Shown here piece after piece: positions 24,168-34,454 of a stretch of 36,459 bases of DNA. Under the pieces are notes generated by a model. It made no database searches and was not told where the DNA came from. It saw nothing but the letters and a program-made list of their open reading frames with translations. Every line of letters begins with the position of its first letter. Position 1 is the first letter of the stretch. Position numbers and translations under genes: made by a program. The stretch is from Candidatus Woesebacteria bacterium RIFCSPLOWO2_01_FULL_39_61 (GTDB taxonomy: Bacteria; Patescibacteriota; Microgenomatia; UBA8517), in assembly GCA_001793155.1 (NCBI GenBank), contig MGHI01000012.1:1-36459 (forward strand), read 5' to 3'.

Positions 24168-26129
24168 TTAACTTTCCGGAACTTCAATTACTTCTTCTCG
24201 TTTTTCCCTGATAAAGGACGTCCACTCTTCAAATACCTCGATTATGCTTTTGAGAGGAGCTTCGATAATAAAATCTAATAAGATTGTAAGAAAATTTAAC
24301 CTTGCCAACCCCCTTGAAAGAATAAAGCCGAAATTAAGGAATGGTAGAGTCAAATAACTGAAAAGGTGTCCGAATATATCATCCTTATCAGCTTCAGCTT
24401 TTAGCTGTGTTGCATTGAAACGGACTCTGTAGGCAAAAAGCAAAACCAAGGATATAAAAACAAAAAAAACTAGTGTGGCAAAAATAGAAAAATTAAGTAG
24501 AAGTAGAAGGTAGTAAATACCACCAAAAACCAAAATAAACATAATAGTGTAAATAAAACTGAATGAAGATATTAAAAGGGAGTTGGACTGAATTCTTTTC
24601 GTTGTAAATATAGCTTTCGTAATTTCGTCCTTCTGGAATGCAACTGATTTTAGTCTGTCAACAATTATCTGAGTATTTTTTGCTCCGGGGACTCCTATTG
24701 AAATACCTATTAACCACATCAAAAAGGGAGGAAATCCGATATTTATAAAAAGCGGTATATATCTTATATCTCCGTACCTGTATATTTCATACGGAATTTC
24801 TAAAACCAGCGCCAGGACAACTTTGGTGATGAAAATATAAATTATGCTCCTTACAATACCAGTGGTAACCTTCTTTTTTATCTGCTGATATTTATTCTCG
24901 CAAACATCCCGAATCTTTTCTTCGAATTTTTTTTCGCTCTCCAAAAGCTTCCTTAGCTTTAATCCTTCCTCCTGGGCAATTGACCTGAATATTTCAAAAG
25001 CGGCTGCGTGCTTTTGCAGTTTTCTGTAAAGAACAAATCTGCCCGAAAAATTTAAGTGGCCTTCGATTTCAGCGTATATTTTGGGGAAGCTATTAATAAA
25101 GGTGTAAATTTCATCTTTCGTAAGATTGTTCCAATTTGGATATTCTTCAACCAGAAGATGATACCGCATAATCTGGTCGTCCGACTTGGTGAATGCACGG
25201 TGTATAGCAAGATGAATTTGTATATCTTTCTCATGATCAGGTAGTTTCGTATCTTTCCAGATAAAATTACCTTTAAACCATCCGTGCATTAGTTTCACAT
25301 ATAACTCTCGGTTGGAAGGATCTATTGCCTCTTCTATTTCGCTCGATGCAATACCCCAAATCCAGTTGCGAACCGTTCCCGGCGAAGTGCCCTGGGGAAT
25401 ATTGTCCAAATTCCGCAATACGGAAAAATACTTATCGATTATTTTTTGGACTTCTTCAATTTTTAGCTTTGGAACTGAGTCGTTTTTTAAATATCGAGCC
25501 CAAATGAGCTCTTTGAGTAATGTTTCTGAAATACCTTTTGTATTAACGTCGGAGCGCAGGCTTCCTTTTTCCCATACCAATCGTTTCAAAATTCGCTCAA
25601 TGGCATTGCGTCTTAAAACATGCTCTCCTTTATATTCAACAGTCGTTCTGATTCTTTCATAAAGTCGGGCTATGCTTCCCAATACTTCGCTGACTTTAAT
25701 ATTTCCGTCACCGTTACTATAGCCCTTCTTTGCCAGTCTTTTCTCAAATTCATCTATAAATTCACCCAGATAATCCGAAAAATTATCACTTCTGGGCTTT
25801 TTTTCCACTATATTTATCTCTTTAGGTTTCTCCGGCAAATCTCTGTGTTGATCTTTCCTGGTAGGATTAACACTTGGAACACCACTTTCGTGACGTTTAC
25901 CCTGTAATGAGAGTGCTGCTTCTACTTTAACGCCGGATAGCGATTGATCCGAGTTCAGTTCTTTGCGGATCTGACCACCGGTTGTAGCCATCTCAGGGGA
26001 TACATCTCTCCTTCCGGGCAGAATCTCTTGGTTCGTAGAAAACGTTCCTTCCCGGCCAATCGTCGAATCGGCCGCACCTTCGGGCTCAGGCTCTGATTTT
26101 TCTCGACTGCTTGTGTAAACTGTAACCAT
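24168..26129 (-). CDS. Large membrane protein of unknown function (653 aa)
   Basis: I do not recognise this protein. The first 115 residues or so are polar and low in complexity, rich in Ser, Glu, Gly and Lys, and look disordered. Residues from about 120 to 420 are mostly charged helices, including LGEFIDEFEKRLAKKGY, LRRNAIERILKRLVWEKG and a coiled-coil-like stretch around LESEKKFEEKIRDVCENKYQQIKKK. The last third carries about five hydrophobic segments (roughly residues 420-440, 460-482, 515-540, 545-568 and 590-620), then a charged tail. No enzyme motif is visible. It is isolated on the minus strand with a -10 box just before the start. A membrane scaffold or envelope role would be a guess. 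Confidence 0.8.
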   Translation of the reverse strand: MVTVYTSSREKSEPEPEGAADSTIGREGTFSTNQEILPGRRDVSPEMATTGGQIRKELNSDQSLSGVKVEAALSLQGKRHESGVPSVNPTRKDQHRDLPEKPKEINIVEKKPRSDNFSDYLGEFIDEFEKRLAKKGYSNGDGNIKVSEVLGSIARLYERIRTTVEYKGEHVLRRNAIERILKRLVWEKGSLRSDVNTKGISETLLKELIWARYLKNDSVPKLKIEEVQKIIDKYFSVLRNLDNIPQGTSPGTVRNWIWGIASSEIEEAIDPSNRELYVKLMHGWFKGNFIWKDTKLPDHEKDIQIHLAIHRAFTKSDDQIMRYHLLVEEYPNWNNLTKDEIYTFINSFPKIYAEIEGHLNFSGRFVLYRKLQKHAAAFEIFRSIAQEEGLKLRKLLESEKKFEEKIRDVCENKYQQIKKKVTTGIVRSIIYIFITKVVLALVLEIPYEIYRYGDIRYIPLFINIGFPPFLMWLIGISIGVPGAKNTQIIVDRLKSVAFQKDEITKAIFTTKRIQSNSLLISSFSFIYTIMFILVFGGIYYLLLLLNFSIFATLVFFVFISLVLLFAYRVRFNATQLKAEADKDDIFGHLFSYLTLPFLNFGFILSRGLARLNFLTILLDFIIEAPLKSIIEVFEEWTSFIREKREEVIEVPES

Positions 26130-26142
26130 AAACTATACAATA

Positions 26143-26148
26143 ATTATA
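26143..26148 (-). promoter_or_regulatory. -10 box of the 653-aa protein gene
   Basis: On the minus strand TATAAT (26148-26143), directly preceded by TG, lies 13 nt before the ATG. The predicted leader is about 7 nt. No clear -35 box is seen. Confidence 0.4.
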
Positions 26149-26172
26149 CACTGCAGAGCCCCACTATTGCAT

Positions 26173-26201
26173 TTGACAAAAACAATTTTTTAGATAATTA
26201 T
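26173..26201 (+). promoter_or_regulatory. Promoter of the 105-aa unknown gene
   Basis: A perfect TTGACA (26173-26178) is followed after 17 nt by AATTAT (26196-26201), a weak -10. Start would be about 1 nt before the ATG at 26209, again near leaderless. Confidence 0.4.
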
Positions 26202-26208
26202 TATTGGT

Positions 26209-26526
26209 ATGAGATTTCCAAAGGCCGCGATTTATATATCGCAACTGGATTCAAATCACTCCGATAAATTGGACAGTATGGTTGACTCGTTATTCAAAGA
26301 CGAAATAGCCTACGAAAGAGCATCTCAAGCCCTACGTCGCCGTTTTGTAAGAGGGGCGGAATTTGTTCAGGGAGTAGACAGGGGCGGTAGAATAACCAGA
26401 ATAAAAAGAGAGAGAGTCGGCGGGAAATACAAATATTTTTTGGAAGGGTTAGACGGAGGTTGGAATTCACCGGACGAGCGGATTTGGATAGTTGCAATGT
26501 ATGCCCTCTGGCAAAAAAACAAATAA
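26209..26526 (+). CDS. Conserved-looking hypothetical protein, 105 aa
   Basis: I do not recognise this protein. It is soluble, basic in the middle (RRRFVRG, TRIKRERVGGKYKYF) and ends with an aromatic segment (ERIWIVAMYALWQKNK). There is no signal peptide or membrane helix. Single gene, opening away from the 653-aa membrane protein and converging with the carbonic-anhydrase-like gene 18 nt downstream. A promoter-like TTGACA lies upstream, supporting that it is expressed. A small nucleic-acid-binding protein is possible from the basic patch, but this is only inference. Confidence 0.65.
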   Translation: MRFPKAAIYISQLDSNHSDKLDSMVDSLFKDEIAYERASQALRRRFVRGAEFVQGVDRGGRITRIKRERVGGKYKYFLEGLDGGWNSPDERIWIVAMYALWQKNK

Positions 26527-26544
26527 GATCTCCGGTTATTTTTC

Positions 26545-26928
26545 TTACTCTGGTTCTGAAGCGGAAATATCCACAAAACTTCCGTCCAGCTTTAAATAGT
26601 AAAGATCCACATTTAGTGATGGAAATTTTTCATTAATCTCCGTTTTTGCTTTGAGAAGATCCTGAGTATGTCTTGCAAGTGACCCTTCAGCCCCGTATGC
26701 ACCACAGTCTTCGTGGTGAATTAAAACCGCTCTTTTTATGTTATGTAACCTTACTGATATTTCGATTTGTCCCATAATTATATCCAGATCTTTTGTACTG
26801 CCGGCAAATCCGATATAATCAAACGTTTTATCTTTTAAATTTTCATAAAGAAAGTCTTTTAAATACCCCTGAAACCGATAATCAATACAGCTAACGACAA
26901 CCGCTTCACAATGATGTTCTACACCCAT
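26545..26928 (-). CDS. Beta-carbonic-anhydrase-like protein (short)
   Basis: The 127-aa protein has the zinc-site pattern of beta-carbonic anhydrases: Cys14, Asp16 and Arg18 in VSCIDYRF and His72 and Cys75 in IHHEDCGAYG. In true enzymes Cys, His and Cys bind zinc and the Asp-Arg pair controls access. The protein is much shorter than classical beta enzymes (about 200 aa), resembling the reduced 'carbonic anhydrase-like' proteins of CPR genomes. Whether it hydrates CO2 is uncertain; a zinc-binding or other lyase role is possible. The C-terminal third is acidic and varies from the family. It lies next to the ATP synthase operon, divergent from it. Confidence 0.72.
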   Translation of the reverse strand: MGVEHHCEAVVVSCIDYRFQGYLKDFLYENLKDKTFDYIGFAGSTKDLDIIMGQIEISVRLHNIKRAVLIHHEDCGAYGAEGSLARHTQDLLKAKTEINEKFPSLNVDLYYLKLDGSFVDISASEPE

Positions 26929-26981
26929 GTCTGAAAGTCTAAATAAGTTTTTTTAAAATTACAAGACCTCATTTTTTTTGG

Positions 26982-27010
26982 TTGACACTATCAGAAAGTC
27001 TAGTTAAAAT
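26982..27010 (+). promoter_or_regulatory. Promoter of the ATP synthase operon
   Basis: TTGACA (26982-26987), a 17-nt spacer and TAAAAT (27005-27010) form a strong sigma-70-type promoter. The expected start near 27017 gives a leader of about 89 nt, much longer than most leaders in this window. Confidence 0.7.
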
Positions 27011-27030
27011 CAGATGAAAAGTAGTGCAGA

Positions 27031-27063
27031 TCTCACGCTTCGACTGTGAGAGTTTTGTTTTTT
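27031..27063 (+). promoter_or_regulatory. Attenuator-like hairpin in the ATP synthase leader
   Basis: TCTCAC (27031-27036) and GTGAGA (27046-27051) form a 6-bp stem with a 9-nt loop, followed by a T-rich run (GTTTTGTTTTTTATTT). It resembles a weak intrinsic terminator between promoter and first gene, so it could set basal expression of the operon. Confidence 0.4.
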
Positions 27064-27105
27064 ATTTAAGAACTCATCTATTTTTCAAAAACATTTTGTT
27101 TTTTT

Positions 27106-27372
27106 ATGCTTAAAAAACATCCTAAAAAAATAAGTTCTAAAAAATCCGAGAAGGAAAATAGCTGGTACTTATTGAGCCAGGCTTTTTATGAGGCTAGCAT
27201 AATTTCTTTCTCACTTGTATTTTTTCCAATAGTAATGCTTTTGCTGGGAGTATTTTTAGATAAAAAATTCTCAACTACCCCTCTTTTTATTGTAATCGGA
27301 ATAATATTGGGTGTAATTACAGCAATCTATAAGGCAACCAGAATAAAATTACATAAATTTAAAAATGGGTAA
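27106..27372 (+). CDS. AtpI/AtpZ-like small membrane protein of the ATP synthase operon
   Basis: The first gene of the operon encodes 88 residues with a basic N-terminus and two membrane helices (about 29-51 and 58-76), the layout of AtpI/AtpZ-type proteins that assist c-ring assembly or cation handling in F-type ATP synthases. FFPIVMLLLGVFLDKKF and IVIGIILGVITAIYKATR match the 'G..lD....t.p......g...G...g......' pattern of this group. It overlaps the subunit a gene by 8 bp, which supports coupling and its role in the complex. Sequence is too short to choose between the AtpI and AtpZ families. Confidence 0.75.
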   Translation: MLKKHPKKISSKKSEKENSWYLLSQAFYEASIISFSLVFFPIVMLLLGVFLDKKFSTTPLFIVIGIILGVITAIYKATRIKLHKFKNG

Positions 27373-28171
27373 ATTACATATTTCAGTAGCGCCGGAAATA
27401 ATCGCAAATATAGCTGGCCTTAATATTACAAATTCTTTATTAACGAGTCTAATCGTTATGGGAATTTTGATTTTACTTGCGTTTAAAACCGCAAGTCAAA
27501 AACCTGAAACAGTGAAAGAGCGAAAAAGCATGCTTTATATGGCACTGGAAATGATTATCGAGGGCTTTTATAACTTCATCAAAAACATTGCCGGAGACAG
27601 GGTAGAAAAACTTTTTCCTCTCCTTTTTACGTTTTTCCTATATATTATTATCGGAAATTGGATCGGCTTAGTGCCGGGGGTAGGCTCAGTAGGGTTTTAT
27701 AAGGCAACCGAACACGGCAGGGAATTTATCCCGCTTTTTAGAGGTCCTAATGCTGATTTAAATACTACACTTGCACTGGCACTTATTTCGGTAGGATTCA
27801 CACAGTATGTAAGTATTAAATCCCACGGTTTCAAAGGTTATATAGCCAGATTTATTAACATTAAAAATCCTATCAATTTCTTTGTAGGAATTTTAGAGCT
27901 AAGCTCGGAATTTTCTAAGGTTCTCTCTTTTTCTTTCAGACTTTTCGGAAACATCTTTGCCGGAGAAGTACTTTTGGCAGTCATGGTATTTTTAATTCCT
28001 ATACTTGTCCCCGTACCCTTTTTATTTCTTGAAGTGTTTGTAGGATTTATCCAGGCACTCGTTTTTACTATGCTGACTGCAATATTTATAGTTGTAGCCT
28101 CTGAGGTACACCACGAAAGTGAAAATTCTAATCAAAAAAGTATTAAACTCGGAGGGGAGGTGGGAATTTAA
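27365..28171 (+). CDS. atpB: F0F1 ATP synthase subunit a
   Basis: Subunit a forms the two half-channels for ions against the c-ring. The 268-aa protein has several membrane helices and the essential Arg (Arg192) in SFRLFGNIFAGEVLL. FPLLFTFFLYIIIGNWIGLVPG and the C-terminal FVGFIQALVFTMLTAIFI also match the family. It overlaps the previous gene by 8 bp and is followed directly by atpE, whose GTG comes right after the stop. The end of the gene carries GGAGGGGAGGTGG, a rich ribosome-binding region for atpE. Confidence 0.95.
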   Translation: MGKLHISVAPEIIANIAGLNITNSLLTSLIVMGILILLAFKTASQKPETVKERKSMLYMALEMIIEGFYNFIKNIAGDRVEKLFPLLFTFFLYIIIGNWIGLVPGVGSVGFYKATEHGREFIPLFRGPNADLNTTLALALISVGFTQYVSIKSHGFKGYIARFINIKNPINFFVGILELSSEFSKVLSFSFRLFGNIFAGEVLLAVMVFLIPILVPVPFLFLEVFVGFIQALVFTMLTAIFIVVASEVHHESENSNQKSIKLGGEVGI

Positions 28172-28390
<219 letters not shown>

Positions 28391-28398
28391 AAAAGCGT

Positions 28399-28767
28399 AT
28401 GGAAAAATTAGGAATAGACCCTATTTTGATTGCGGTTCAAATTATAAACTTTGGGTTACTATTGGTCTTACTAAAGAAGGTTTTATACAAACCCATACTG
28501 GAAACTATCCTGAAAAGGAAGGAAGAGCTTGAGGGAATTGAGAAGGAAAAGGCGGAAATTGAAAAAACAAAAAGAGAGGTCGAGGCGGATAAGAAAAATA
28601 CATTGATTGAAACGCAAAAAGAAAAAAATGAAATACTCACTAAGGCAAAAAGAGAAGCCGAGATAGAAAAAAGAAAAATTATCGAAAGGGCTAACTTGGA
28701 GGCAAAGGAAATTCTGCAGGGAACCAAAAAGCAAATTGAAAGAGATAAAAGGAAAAAGCAATTTTAA
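28399..28767 (+). CDS. atpF: F0F1 ATP synthase subunit b, C-terminally short
   Basis: Subunit b is the peripheral stalk that holds F1 still. The 122-aa product has an N-terminal membrane helix (ILIAVQIINFGLLLVLLKKVLY), the family's KPILETILKRKEEL segment, and a long charged coiled coil to the end. Typical b subunits are 155-170 aa; the final 35-45 residues, which in Escherichia coli b bind the delta subunit, are missing here. The frame closes cleanly with TAA and no single shift in the next 115 nt restores a recognisable b end. The next gene would normally be atpH (delta), but none is found. Confidence 0.92.
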   Translation: MEKLGIDPILIAVQIINFGLLLVLLKKVLYKPILETILKRKEELEGIEKEKAEIEKTKREVEADKKNTLIETQKEKNEILTKAKREAEIEKRKIIERANLEAKEILQGTKKQIERDKRKKQF

Positions 28768-28772
28768 AATTT

Positions 28773-28874
28773 ATGTGTCTCATGTTTGCCATAAAACTCA
28801 ACACTTCTCCATTTCTCAATCACAAAAAATTACGATCAATCAAATTAAGCCAATTGGATAAGGAATTTGTCTAA
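28773..28874 (+). CDS. Possible 33-aa ORF in the atpF-atpA gap
   Basis: A short frame from ATG 28773 to TAA 28874 encodes 33 residues ending [15 protein letters not shown]. It fills most of the gap where atpH would be expected. It shows no clear match to the delta subunit, has no ribosome-binding site and may be chance or a remnant. It is listed because it is the only open frame starting with ATG in the gap. Confidence 0.2.
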   Translation: MCLMFAIKLNTSPFLNHKKLRSIKLSQLDKEFV

Positions 28875-28882
28875 AAATATTC

Positions 28883-30374
28883 ATGAAAACCAATAATCTT
28901 AACACGAAAGACAGTAAAACCGGTGAAATTATTTCGCTTGCCGACGGATGCGTATGGCTATCCGGCATGGAGGATGTTATGTATGGCGAGTTGATTGAAT
29001 TCGGAAACGGAATATTCGGTATTGCACTTAATCTCGAAGAGGACAGAGTTGGGGCAATAGTATTGGGAGATTATGAAAGTCTTTCCTCTGGAACAAAGGT
29101 TAGAACAACGGGACACCTTATGGAAATAGGCGTAAGCGAAGAAATGTTGGGAAGAGTGGTTAACGCCATCGGAGAACCGATTGATGAAATGGGGAAATTC
29201 AAAAAGCTGACCCCCATGCCTATTGAAAAAATAGCCCCCGGTATAGTAGATAGAAAACCCGTCGATACCCCTCTTCAAACAGGCATAAAAGCGATCGACT
29301 CTATGATTCCAATTGGGCGAGGCCAAAGGGAACTCATAATAGGGGACAGGCAGGTAGGTAAAACTGCCATAGCTATCGACACCATAATTAACCAGAAAAA
29401 CGAAAACGTAATTTCAATATACGTAACGATTGGTCAGAAACGGTCAAAAAATGCCGAGGTTATTAAAAAACTTAAAGAATACGGTGTTTTTGAAAAAGTA
29501 ATTATTGTCTCCGCTTCTGCCTCCGATTCATTCGCTATGAGATACCTTGCCCCCTATGCCGGTTGTGCAATTGGAGAATATTTTTTGGGAAAAGGCAAAC
29601 ACGCGCTTTTGGTTTTCGATGATCTGACCAAACACGCTTGGGCTTACAGGGAAATGTCGCTTCTTCTTAAAAGACCGACCGGAAGAGAAGCTTATCCTGG
29701 AGATGTCTTTTATCTTCATTCGAGACTTTTAGAGAGGGCTTGCCAGTTATCGGACAAAAACGGAGGAGGCAGCTTGACTGCACTTCCAATAATAGAAACC
29801 CAAGCCCAGGATGTTTCCGCTTATATTCCCACAAACGTGATTTCCATTACCGACGGTCAGATTTATTTAGAGAGCGATCTTTTCTTTGCCGGCATAAAAC
29901 CCGCATTAAACGTTGGTCTTTCTGTATCAAGGATAGGCGGTGCAGCACAAATTAAAGCTATGAAAAAAATTGCAGGCCGGCTTCGACTGGATTTATCGCA
30001 ATATAACGAATTGGCTACTTTTGCGCAATTTGCAACGGATTTAGACGAAAATACGAAAGAGAAAATTGAAAGAGGTAAAAGAATTGTTGAAATTTTAAAA
30101 CAGGACCAATTCACGCCTTACAGCGTTGAAAACCAAGTGTTGGTAATATATCTTGCAACATCTGGCAGTCTCGATGATATACCTCTCGAACTGGTAAGGG
30201 AATTCGAAAAAGGTTTTCTGGTCTTCGTCCAAAAAAAGTATAAAAAAATACCTGAAGAGATCAGCAAAAAGGGTGAAATTGATGAAATATTAGAAGAAAA
30301 GTTGGTTAAGTCAATTTCAGATTTTAAAACTGAATTTATGTTTGAGCATCAGATGGAAACAGAAATGGCGGAAC

Positions 30375-30397
<23 letters not shown>
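28883..30397 (+). CDS. atpA: F0F1 ATP synthase subunit alpha, short N-terminus
   Basis: Alpha forms the non-catalytic nucleotide sites of F1. The 504-aa product has Walker [35 protein letters not shown] and the arginine-finger region [15 protein letters not shown]. The C-terminal helical domain is complete. Only 13 residues precede the first strand of the crown barrel (GEIISLADG), against about 27 in Escherichia coli, where that N-terminal helix docks on delta. An in-frame stop (28859-28861) rules out a much longer start. The C-terminus overlaps atpG by 23 nt. Confidence 0.96.
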
Positions 30398-32697
<2,300 letters not shown>

Positions 32698-32705
32698 AGA
32701 TCTAA

Positions 32706-33119
32706 ATGAACTTCCATATCGACATTGTCAGCCTCCAGGGAAGTATTTACTCCGGCGAGGCCAGTGAGGTTATTCTTCCCTCGACTGAGGGTGAAATAAC
32801 CGTTCTGTCAAGGCATATGCCTATTGTAACCACCCTGACCCTCGGTGAAGTAGTCGTTAAAACTCCCACCGATACCATTAATTTATTAATCGGTAAGGGA
32901 GTGTTTTCTTTTTCAGACGGTCTGGGACGTCTTCTTGTCGAGGACGTAAGATTTTCTGACGAGATTTCCGAAGAAAAAGTGCTAGAGGCAAAAAAAACAG
33001 CGGAAGAATTGATTGAAAAAGGCGTTAAGGGGGAAGAAAAGGAAAGAGCGGCGTATGCTTTAAGAAAAAGCCTGTTTGATTTAAAGATAGTCAGACGAAA
33101 GAAAAAGAGACTTCTTTAA
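32706..33119 (+). CDS. atpC: F0F1 ATP synthase subunit epsilon
   Basis: Epsilon couples the rotor and can inhibit ATP hydrolysis. The 137-aa product has the N-terminal beta sandwich (HIDIVSLQGSIYSGEASEVILP, split here by family position, and EGEITVLSRHMPIVTTL) and a C-terminal two-helix tail (EEKVLEAKKTAEELIEK, RAAYALRKSLFDLKIV) that may extend for inhibition. It closes the operon; the order is AtpI-like, a, c, b, alpha, gamma, beta, epsilon, with delta absent. Confidence 0.94.
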   Translation: MNFHIDIVSLQGSIYSGEASEVILPSTEGEITVLSRHMPIVTTLTLGEVVVKTPTDTINLLIGKGVFSFSDGLGRLLVEDVRFSDEISEEKVLEAKKTAEELIEKGVKGEEKERAAYALRKSLFDLKIVRRKKKRLL

Positions 33120-33127
33120 ATTTAAAG

Positions 33128-33156
33128 TTGATAGTTTACACTTTGCGATCTAAAAT
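33128..33156 (+). promoter_or_regulatory. Promoter of the CBS-domain gene (leaderless)
   Basis: TTGATA (33128-33133), 17 nt, TAAAAT (33151-33156). The start is predicted near 33163, at the ATG of 33164. A longer frame could open at the TTG inside the -35 box, but this promoter reading makes the ATG more likely. Confidence 0.55.
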
Positions 33157-33163
33157 AGTAGCT

Positions 33164-33613
33164 ATGCTGGTCAAAGATGTAATGACCAAAAAAGTCATAA
33201 CTGCCACTCCCTCTACACGCTTCACAGAGCTTGTCAGGTTACTCATAAAGAAAAATATATCCGGACTTCCCATTGTAAATAAAAAAGGTAAAGTGGTTGG
33301 CGTAATTTCAGAAAAAGACCTTTTTTACAGATTGTTTCCCTCACAAGAAGAGTTCTATAAAAACATAGAATACTATACGAATCGTAATAATCTTGAAAAA
33401 GAAACCCGGGCAATCGTTAAGCTGAAAGCAAAAGATTTGATGACTAAAGACATTATTTCAATTGGCAAGAACGATCATATTTTAACTGCCTGCTCGCTCC
33501 TTCTCATCTACGAAATCCGCCGTCTACCTGTAATAAACCATGGTAAGCTTGTCGGAGTCGTAACCACAAACGATATTTATAAGAATTTCTTGCTTACAAT
33601 AACTAAAAAATAA
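33164..33613 (+). CDS. Tandem CBS-domain protein
   Basis: The 149-aa protein consists of two CBS domains, which bind adenosine nucleotides or S-adenosylmethionine and act as energy sensors. The first has VKDVMTKKVITATPSTRFTEL and GLPIVNKKGKVVGVISEKDL; the second AKDLMTKDIISIGKNDHIL and RRLPVINHGKLVGVVTTNDI. No catalytic domain is attached, so it probably regulates a partner. Its place directly after the ATP synthase genes would suit an adenylate sensor, but this is only inference. The ATG at 33164 is preferred over an upstream TTG because a promoter covers that region. Confidence 0.88.
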   Translation: MLVKDVMTKKVITATPSTRFTELVRLLIKKNISGLPIVNKKGKVVGVISEKDLFYRLFPSQEEFYKNIEYYTNRNNLEKETRAIVKLKAKDLMTKDIISIGKNDHILTACSLLLIYEIRRLPVINHGKLVGVVTTNDIYKNFLLTITKK

Positions 33614-33621
33614 TAAGTTAT

Positions 33622-34251
33622 TTAAAATCTTATGAAGAAATCAAAATTTGTATTCGCCTTCGCTTCAACGTAATAACTCTCGTAAAGTTGTTCATATTTT
33701 TGGGATAACAATAATTCTTTTACTTCCTGCCTTATCTGCTCCTGTTCCCTGCCTTTATACAAATCCTTGTTTCTATTTATCTCGGCGTCTATTTCTTCTT
33801 CAGTAACGTCTACGTCTTTGGCTATAATTTTATATATAGTTATTCTTAATTTTACATTTTTCTCTAGATCCTCGATTGTTTGATCGGATTCCTTAAGGAG
33901 CTGGGTTAAAGTTTTACCGTTTTCCAAAGCTTTCCTTTCAGTTCTTAGAATTTCGGCTTCTATTTCTTCCTTTTTTACAACGATGTTTCTCTTTTTTGCT
34001 TCAAATTCTACTATTTTTTCGACAATCAGCCTATCAAGAGCATTTTTTGGTCCACCTCTATCCTGAACTAATTTTAGTATTTCACCAAATGTAACTGGCT
34101 GACCGTTAATAAATACTGGGGCAACAACCCCCTTTTTGTATAGACTCCACAGAATCAAAACAGCGAACAAAGTAGAGGCAATTTTAAGTAAAACCCGAAC
34201 TTTAATTTCCCGATTCAAAATATTTCTTATTTTAGCTTTTGAAATTCTCAT
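33622..34251 (-). CDS. Membrane-anchored SurA-N-like chaperone domain protein
   Basis: The 209-aa protein has a basic N-terminus, one membrane helix (about residues 19-38) and then a SurA/PpiC N-terminal-type helical domain: PVTFGEILKLVQDRGGPKNALDRLIVEKIVEFEAKKRNI, given here as its two core parts, followed by VKKEEIEAEI and VTEEEIDAEINRNKDLY. This is the substrate-binding part of extracytoplasmic foldases. The parvulin prolyl-isomerase domain is absent, so it is probably a holdase-type chaperone or adaptor on the outer face of the membrane. It converges with the CBS gene, ending 8 nt from it. Confidence 0.8.
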   Translation of the reverse strand: MRISKAKIRNILNREIKVRVLLKIASTLFAVLILWSLYKKGVVAPVFINGQPVTFGEILKLVQDRGGPKNALDRLIVEKIVEFEAKKRNIVVKKEEIEAEILRTERKALENGKTLTQLLKESDQTIEDLEKNVKLRITIYKIIAKDVDVTEEEIDAEINRNKDLYKGREQEQIRQEVKELLLSQKYEQLYESYYVEAKANTNFDFFIRF

Positions 34252-34377
34252 ATAAAAAATATTAGCATAAATATATATCTTGGGTTAATCTGAGTAGGCT
34301 GAGATACATCGGTTACACTTCCTAATCTAAAATATGATGGGATTTTCATATGAATTAATTACAACTTTGTTTCTTTC

Positions 34378-34419
34378 CTTCGCTTCACCCGAGCGTTAAA
34401 ACGCTCGGTATTCGCGAAG
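34378..34419. repeat. 42-nt nested inverted repeat before the glycosyltransferase gene
   Basis: CTTCGC (34378-34383) pairs with GCGAAG (34414-34419), and inside it CCGAGCGTT (34389-34397) pairs with AACGCTCGG (34400-34408). The arms are exactly symmetric, with 5-nt internal loops on each side. It ends 14 nt before the -10 box, overlapping the expected -35 zone, so it could be an operator or a mobile palindrome. Confidence 0.55.
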
Positions 34420-34433
34420 TTTGCATAAAATTG

Positions 34434-34439
34434 TATAAT
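34434..34439 (+). promoter_or_regulatory. -10 box and ribosome-binding site of the glycosyltransferase gene
   Basis: TATAAT (34434-34439), directly preceded by TG, predicts a start near 34446. GGAG (34446-34449) lies 5 nt before the ATG at 34455. An in-frame TTG at 34431 falls in the -10 box and is therefore unlikely to be the start codon. Confidence 0.5.
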
Positions 34440-34454
34440 CTTTTCGGAGATCGG

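Noticed and set aside
25312-25662. Plus-strand frames opposite the 653-aa gene
   Set aside because: Low-complexity shadows of the minus-strand gene without start signals.
28768-28882. Frameshifted atpF end or degenerate delta gene
   Set aside because: I read the forward frames: none gives a recognisable b C-terminus or delta motif, and the gap is far too short for delta.
30342-30374. Upstream start for gamma inside atpA
   Set aside because: It would add residues with no family match; [11 protein letters not shown] at 30375 is the standard gamma start.
33128-33163. TTG start giving a longer CBS protein
   Set aside because: The TTG is part of a TTGATA -35 box with a -10 at 17 nt; ATG 33164 starts directly before the first CBS domain.
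34431-34454. TTG start adding eight residues to the glycosyltransferase
   Set aside because: The TTG overlaps the TATAAT -10 box; ATG 34455 has GGAG at the right spacing and begins the family's usual N-terminus.
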